DNA of 64,000 bases from Cadophora sp. MPI-SDFR-AT-0126 (lineage: Eukaryota; Ascomycota; Leotiomycetes; Helotiales; Ploettnerulaceae), in NCBI GenBank assembly GCA_020747065.1, contig JAGMVK010000004.1:992001-1056000 (forward strand), given 5' to 3'. The notes under the pieces are model-generated. The model saw nothing but the letters and a program-made list of their open reading frames with translations. It ran no database searches and was not told where the DNA came from. The position numbers and the translations under genes are program-made. This document shows, in pieces, positions 58,067 to 64,000 of this stretch (its first letter is position 1; each line of letters opens with the position of its first letter).

Positions 58067-59116
58067 GGTGACGATCCAGGCGTAGTTTCTGGTACTAAGT
58101 GCTAGCTAGAGTTACTCTAGTCCTGATTCTGCCTAAGAAATAGTTAGCAAGTAGCTCAGTACAACCATTGTGTCCTGATAAAGCTCCTTGGAGAAGGGAA
58201 AAAGTGAGAGCAGAGTCCAGGTACAGATGACCACTACTGATGATGCCGCAAGCAAGCACGAGGTAATTCCAAATGCTATGAATTCACAGTACTGTTCTTG
58301 GTAAGACATAAAGCCTATCGTTCAAATGTGTCCGCAACGCGGACAGAGGTACATCTTGCTGAAGTCTTGACCGTGTTTTAAGGAACAGACTTCAGGGCAT
58401 ACATATCCCGGGATAACAAGTAATAGCCAGGAGCTTGAGAAACTTGCGACTAACCTCGAAGGCAACAAAGAATTGAAGGAGAGATCCAAGTGGTCGGAAG
58501 TTGGCTACTGAAAGAGGAGATTTGGGAAGAGCTGCCCTCTTTATAGAAGCCTTGACCTCGCCAAGCGAGGTGTGGCTTGTTTGAGGGGCAAAGCTCCTGT
58601 CACTAGGACAAGTGAATAGCTTGCTCTTGTGTGTTTGGTGAATTCGGTTTGCTTTGACTTTTGATTCTGTTCGTGGATGCGTGATGTGTGGTGGGTGATG
58701 GCCCTCTACTTCTTCATGGAGCTAGAATTGTCTCTTGGCAGACCTTGAAGTTTGTAAGTCCGGTGTTGTGATGTCTTATCGCCAGAAAATTGAATCTTCT
58801 TACTGAATGTCAGTAGTTTATTGAAGTATGGTTAATCAAGCGGAGTGTCGTTTTGATTTTCTCAATTATATGGTGCCTATGAAGAGAAGAGCGAGATACA
58901 TCTCAGGTATGATATGTCGTTGAAAATCATCGAAGGAGAAAACGCCAAGCCGGATCGGCGAAACTTTCTCCGAGCCCTGCCGGAATTCTTGCCCTTACAG
59001 TTTCCTGTACGTCACTAAGCCCAGCCCAGAACTTCCTCAGCCATTGCGCCGCCTTCACTCTCTTTCACTTCATGGCCGGTATTCGTATTTTATGTTCTAT
59101 GTTTGATCCTCGATAG
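58067..59116. promoter_or_regulatory. Divergent promoter region, NOSIP homologue / tafazzin
   Basis: 1.05 kb between opposite starts. No gene recognised; no motif assigned with confidence. Confidence 0.4.
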
Positions 59117-60434
59117 ATGCGCGACGGCGCCATGTCAACTCCCTCCTTGCCACCACCTTCGAGTCCTAGCCTGCCATGGCGCTTCAGCAGCTCCGTCATC
59201 ATGGGCCTGACGGGCTCTCTGTCGCGAGGGTTTCTTTATGGATTGAACTATATGGATGTCATTGGTTTGGATAAATTTCTAGAGACATTGGATAGGAGGA
59301 GGAATCCCGAAGAGAGGGATCGAGGGTTACTTACTGGTATTTTTGCCCAGGTGCTCGCATGGAAGCTTCGCTGACAATTCTGCAAATAGTATCCAACCAT
59401 GTCAGCGTGTAAGTGATGGACTACCCATTGGGGGCAAAGCAAGATATCATGCTCATAGATTATGCAGAATGGATGATCCATTGATTTGGGGTGTACTGCC
59501 ATTCAGTTATGCCTTCAATCCTGGGAATCACAGATGGAGTTTGGGAAGCTACGATATATGTTTTCAGACTAAGTATGTTTGTCCACTCAACAAATCGACC
59601 TGATCATCTGGACTGACCTTATCACTTAGGGCTCTTACCACATTTTTCAACCTTGGACAGGTACTGCCCACGCATCGAGGGCATACTGGCTCTCCACATG
59701 GTGGACTCTTCCAGCCTGTCATGACACAAGCAATCCGACTGCTATCCTCCCAACCATTTGCCAAACCTCCTCCCTCTTACACTCCGAGCGTCGAAACTTC
59801 CGATCCCTTCAGTACCGGCACACTTACGTACAGTACGAATGGCGTTGATTCGTTCAGCGCTCCTTCCATATATCCATCTCGCAGACACTCGTGGGTCCAT
59901 ATATTCCCAGAAGGAAGGGTACACCAACATCCCAAGAAGACTCTTAGATACTTCAAATGGGGCGTCTCGCGTCTAATTTTAGAATCAGAACCACTACCAG
60001 AAATAATACCTATCTTCATTGACGGAAATCAAGACGTAATGCACGAGTCGCGAGAGTTTCCAAGATTTCTACCAAGGGCTGGAAAGAATATTAGAATTGC
60101 GTTTGGGGAGAGCATAGACGGAGAGAAAATATTTGGAGAGCTGAGGGAACGGTGGAAGAATTTGGTCCGTCTGCAGAAGGAGGCACTTGCACGAAAAGGA
60201 CTAGAAACGAACTGGGAAATGGGCGAGTTGACGGAAGGACTGAAATATGGGACTGAAGCTGCCGCATTAAGGAAGGAGGTGACAATGAGGATACGAATGG
60301 AGGTTTTGAAAGTCAGGCGAAGCCTTGGATACCCTGATGAAGACCCAAAGCAAGGACTGGTTGAGACGTGGATCGAGGAAGGAAGCAAAGGAACAGGTCA
60401 GAAGAAAGATGGTAGTTGGGTGGGTGATACCTGA
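59117..60434 (+). CDS. taz1: Tafazzin, mitochondrial cardiolipin transacylase
   Basis: Exons 59117-59336, 59390-59408 (19 nt), 59468-59572 and 59630-60434 give 382 residues. Introns are 53, 59 and 57 nt with good branch sites. The PlsC-type acyltransferase motif HX4D is NHVSVMDD (His77, Asp82). A second motif, FPEGRVHQ, is at about 207-214. GLTGSLSRGFLYGLNYM at the N-terminus is the usual membrane-embedded helix. Tafazzin remodels cardiolipin by acyl transfer from phospholipids to monolysocardiolipin on mitochondrial membranes. An insert of about 50 Ser/Thr/Pro residues between the motifs is typical of filamentous fungi. The start could also be the in-frame ATG at 59132. Confidence 0.93.
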
Positions 60435-61192
60435 GATGAGTTGTACAAAAACATATGTATGTGTTATCAAGATGAGCTAGATCCGGTAGACAAAAGTTAG
60501 ACTCTGCAGAAACGCAATCCGGCCACGAGGTCTGGAAGGTTTTGAGACAGACCACAGCACCTTGGCTCCACCTCCCCGAGACTACTTCAAGAGGATGTCC
60601 GGCAATACTGCAGTCCACATATTATCACGAAGATTCGTACAGCAAGAGTATTCTTAGAACTCGTCCCAACCAGCTGCAGCCACTTTAGCCTACTCGTCTC
60701 GGGCCGCCTCCGAACCTCTCCGAACTTCTTCATCGACCGCATCACCATTTTCGGTTCTCGGAACCGAAAAGATCTCATTTAATCTACGACTAGTATCATG
60801 CTCGTCTATCGCCGTGATCCAGATTCGTCTATGTACCCCTCGGCCGATGTTGTTTGTGTGGTACCGCGGGGATAAATAGGTCCAACCGAGTGCCTGAATG
60901 TTATACTACCACCTCAATATCGATGACCAGATCTTGTATACCATAGTCAGTCAAGTCTGGATTGTGGGTCAATATGATCTATTAGGACATCTGCACAGTT
61001 TTATTGCATGGCAGGATACTGTTGACACACGCATATTGCAGTCCTGTGGTAGGATGTTCTGCTTCCATCAAGCGGTTCCTGAAATGAAATACTCTTGCTC
61101 TTTGGCACCATTTACCTTTTCTATGCCCTTTGTCTCTGTCAGAAAACATCCCCCAGCTTCTTGTGCCAACCTCACCTTAAATTTCCCTCACG
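60435..61192. other. Intergenic, 758 bp
   Basis: 3' UTR of tafazzin and promoter of the CBM1 gene. A TATA-like GATAAATAGG lies at 60871-60880, about 310 bp before the CBM1 gene's ATG. Confidence 0.4.
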
Positions 61193-61917
61193 ATGCACTT
61201 TCCAACAATTCTCGTCAGCTCGCTGCTGCTGCTGTTTAGTCTCGTCGTAAGCATCCTTCAACCCTCCAAGAATCATCTCTGATCTTCCACAGGCTGCACA
61301 AAGCACGATAACCATAACCCGCACCGTCGACACCGTCATAGTCGTCGAGCCACCAACCAGTAGTACCCTCTCGACTCTGACAACCAAAACCTCAACAACG
61401 ACGACGAAAAAGGTCACCAGTACCAGCTCAATCAAACCTCCCACCACGATCAAAACATCCACAAAAGTCACCACGTCGTCTAAAGCACAAGTCACGCAAA
61501 CAATATATACTACCGTAACTGTCACGTCGGTCGCTACCACGAAGGCCACGACGACCGAGAAACCGACGCTCACTGCGGCACCGGATCCAAACTTGACCAA
61601 GTGCCCTGTACCATTGTACTATCAATGTATGTTATTCGGGAAATGGCCTATCTCCCTGAGCAAGTGGCCTAGAGATATCTTCTTCTCGAAAAGGCCCCCG
61701 AGAATCGAGTAAATGAGTAATTACTGATTTTGCGACTATCGTAGGTGGAGGCAGTCGGTCGTATAATGGGTGTACGAAGTGCGTTGCTGGGGCGTCGTGT
61801 GTCAGTCAAAATGGTAAGTTCGGAATCAAAGATTTGAATAGAGTACAGAAATGGTTGATGACGAGTCATTGCATAGAATTCTACTGGCAGTGTGTAAATA
61901 CTGCTACAGATTGGTAA
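61193..61917 (+). CDS. Secreted CBM1 protein with Thr-rich stalk and no catalytic domain
   Basis: Exons 61193-61246, 61293-61626, 61745-61813 and 61877-61917 give 165 residues. A signal peptide (MHFPTILVSSLLLLFSLVAA|Q) is split by intron 1. Residues about 24-118 are almost only Thr/Ser/Val/Lys (an O-glycosylated stalk). The C-terminus (about 121-158) is a family 1 carbohydrate-binding module: KCPVPLYYQCGGSRS, then CTKC and an EFYWQC end, with aromatics at the expected sugar-stacking positions (Tyr128 and the Tyr/Trp pair 155-156). Six cysteines (122, 130, 139, 142, 148, 158) allow three disulfides. CBM1 normally tethers cellulases to cellulose; here it is alone, suggesting a wall- or plant-surface-binding protein. 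Two introns lie inside the CBM. Confidence 0.85.
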
Positions 61918-62891
61918 GGAGAGCGGCTGAGATGGTACTGGTGATGATGGGACTCGAGTAGAAAAATATGCACGATATGAGAATATGAATCGGACATGAC
62001 TAAAGCATTCTTCGAAAATGCCTGATTAGAAAATGAGAACTATTCATCAAATTTTCTTCCGTGGTTTTCGAAAGGGCTCCTCATCTCTTCAGACATTGAG
62101 CAACGTCCCATGTTTTGTGTGGAATCCATTACTTGCTAACTAGTGTACCAATCTAAACGTCTTCAAACCCTTGCACTTGATTTCTATTATCCCATTCAAT
62201 CAATGTCATCTTGATCCGCGAACCACAGCCCTCCGTAGAATTCTGGACTTACCGGACTTAGCATTACAACACAGTCTGGACTTAACAGGAGCAAAGCTTT
62301 TCCTCAAAATATTCACTGACCCGGATCATGGTGCTTGCATAATCAAAACCTGAACGTCACCAACTTGCCTGAGATCTCATACGAGCGCCTTACCGTTTAC
62401 GGAGAAACTCGCGATGTTGAACAGGAACTCGCTTCTGAACCCCATGTAAATCCTGAGATCCCCACTTTCCGACAACACAGTAGCGTCGAACTGTGCCCCA
62501 ATTATGGCTTAGCTACGTATTTATGAGTCGCACATACCAACTTTCCTGCGAGATAAGCTCAATTCTGATGGACAGCAACTCGGGGTTAAGCTTCTTGGTT
62601 CCTGAGAGGACGAGGAGAGTTTGAGATGACTACGATGGATCTGATGCCTCTATGCAGGAGTAAATTGAGCGAGCACAATGCTCGAATGTGACGACAGCAT
62701 AGGAGCCTTGGAAAATGGATATAAAGAGCTGTCTGCTCCTCTCCTATGTGATGCTTTCCATATTTTTAGGGCATTGATAAGAATTCCTTACTATCAAGTC
62801 AATTCCACCAAGCACCGAGAGCTCTCTTATAGGACACACACCAGAAATTACATGTCCACGAGATAAACTCACAACGAGGCGAATATTCAAG
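61918..62891. other. Intergenic, 974 bp
   Basis: Frames at 62171-62353, 62335-62526 and 62678-62866 are short and unsupported. Probably the promoter of the aldo-keto reductase gene. Confidence 0.4.
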
Positions 62892-64000
62892 ATGGCTGCC
62901 TTTTCTGCTGCCATTCCTGCGGCTCTCCAAAAGAGCATCGACTCGACCAAAGTCGAGTACGTCCAGCTCGGACGCTCCGGTCTGCGCGTCTCATCCCCCA
63001 TCCTCGGTGGAATGTCTTTCGGCTCCAAGAAATGGATGCCCTGGAATCTTGAAGAGGAAGACTCTCTCAAAATACTGAAAGCCGCCTACGATCGAGGTGT
63101 CAACACGTGGGACACGGCCGACATGTATTCGAACGGGCTGTCTGAAGAGATCATCGGAAAAGCGATCAAGAAGTTTGAAATTCCGAGGGAGAAGCTTGTA
63201 TTGATGACGAAATGCTACGTCTATGTTGCGGAACAGGTCGATACTTATGGCGCTGTGTTAGGGGAGACGATGGCGAAGACCAAGGACTATGTCAATCGTG
63301 GAGGTAAGTCATTCCACTTAAAAAGCTCCGGATCGAATCTGACACATATAGGTCTTTCTCGCGGCGCCATCTTCAAAGCCGTCGAAGCATCCCTCAAGCG
63401 TCTCGGAACCGATTACATCGACGTCTACCAAATCCACCGCTACGATCCCACCACCCCTCCCGAAGAGACCATGAAAGCTCTCCACGATCTCGTCGAGTCA
63501 GGCAAAGTCCGGTACATTGGTGCAAGCTCGATGTGGGCTACGCAATTCGCCAACATGCAATTCATCGCCGAGAAGAATGGCTGGACGAAGTTCGTCAGCA
63601 TGCAAAACTACTACAACCTACTGTACCGCGAGGAAGAGCGTGAGATGATTCGTTTCTGCAACGATACTGGGGTTGGACTCATTCCGTACTCGCCGATTGC
63701 TGGGGGAAAGCTGGCGAGACCGGCGGGATATGATAAGTCTGCGAGATCGCAGATGGGGCCCCCGCTGACGGACGCGGATCTGGAGATCATCAAGAGGGTT
63801 GAGGAGATTGCGGGGAAGAAAGGATGGAAAATGAGTCAGGTTGCTTTGGCGTGGTTGCGGAGTAAAGGCGCAGTGCCAATCAATGGGTTTAATTCTGAGG
63901 AAAGACTCGATGAGGCGTGTGATGTGAAGGATAAGACCTTGGATGCTGATGAGGTGAAGTTCCTTGAGGAACCGTATTTGCCGAAATCAGTTGTCGGACA
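62892..64000 (+). CDS. Aldo-keto reductase, 3' end beyond the window
   Basis: Exon 1 is 62892-63303; a 48-nt intron (GTAAGT...CATATAG) is followed by exon 2 from 63352 to the window edge, about 353 residues so far. It is an (alpha/beta)8 NADP(H)-dependent reductase with the full catalytic tetrad: Asp74 and Tyr79 ([10 protein letters not shown]), Lys107 (LMTKCY) and His166 (YQIHRYD). Further AKR features are [37 protein letters not shown] and the cofactor-end [11 protein letters not shown]. It belongs to the Tas-like/aryl-alcohol-dehydrogenase group of fungal AKRs, sometimes annotated as versiconal hemiacetal acetate reductase; no secondary-metabolite genes are visible nearby, so the substrate is open. 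Confidence 0.92.
   Translation, partial: MAAFSAAIPAALQKSIDSTKVEYVQLGRSGLRVSSPILGGMSFGSKKWMPWNLEEEDSLKILKAAYDRGVNTWDTADMYSNGLSEEIIGKAIKKFEIPREKLVLMTKCYVYVAEQVDTYGAVLGETMAKTKDYVNRGGKSFHLKSSGSNLTHIGLSRGAIFKAVEASLKRLGTDYIDVYQIHRYDPTTPPEETMKALHDLVESGKVRYIGASSMWATQFANMQFIAEKNGWTKFVSMQNYYNLLYREEEREMIRFCNDTGVGLIPYSPIAGGKLARPAGYDKSARSQMGPPLTDADLEIIKRVEEIAGKKGWKMSQVALAWLRSKGAVPINGFNSEERLDEACDVKDKTLDADEVKFLEEPYLPKSVVG

Noticed and set aside
1..64000. CRISPR arrays, prokaryotic operons, viral insertions
   Set aside because: No spaced direct repeats, and coding regions are intron-containing fungal genes throughout.

Overview
The window reads as nuclear DNA of a filamentous ascomycete (Pezizomycotina; my best guess is Leotiomycetes/Helotiales). 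The evidence is spliced genes with 45-70 nt introns, GTRNGT donors and CTAAC/CTGAC branch sites; clusters of 2EXR-domain genes; a secreted protein with a fungal cellulose-binding module (CBM1); Ser/Thr-rich single-pass surface proteins; and clear orthologues of Snx41, Tim23, tafazzin, THADA/Trm732 and NOSIP. I saw no prokaryotic operon, CRISPR array, rRNA, convincing tRNA or intact transposon. Exon boundaries were read by eye, using reading-frame phase, splice consensus and family conservation.

Layout. 0-5 kb: three 2EXR-domain genes (one partial, two head to head) and a single-pass surface protein. 5-21.5 kb: a TALE homeobox regulator (9.6-11 kb) lying alone, with about 4.7 kb downstream and about 10 kb upstream in which I recognise no gene. 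21.5-33 kb: a five-exon F-box protein, two low-complexity secreted proteins, an intronless WD40 protein, a degraded 2EXR-family paralogue and two small unknown genes. 33-43 kb: a compact minus-strand group (470-aa unknown, 125-aa unknown, Tim23) divergent from an eight-exon THADA/Trm732 gene that carries a likely GC-AG intron. 43-50 kb: a small membrane-anchored protein, two adjacent single-pass proteins with long basic or proline-rich tails, and another 2EXR gene broken by a one-base frameshift. 50-64 kb: housekeeping genes (sorting nexin 41, a Pmp47-type peroxisomal carrier, a 260-aa unknown, NOSIP, tafazzin), then a CBM1-only secreted protein and an aldo-keto reductase running off the right edge.

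Most neighbours do not form a pathway. Three themes recur: mitochondrial and peroxisomal membrane function (Tim23, tafazzin, Pmp47); cell-surface or secreted low-complexity proteins (seven genes); and the 2EXR/F-box group, which shows duplication, intron difference, frameshift and domain loss within 50 kb. No clearly new multi-gene system stands out. The most unusual points are the mixed-state 2EXR family with its conserved C-terminal block, the helical tail on the Pmp47-type carrier, the CBM-only stalk protein and the isolated homeobox locus.
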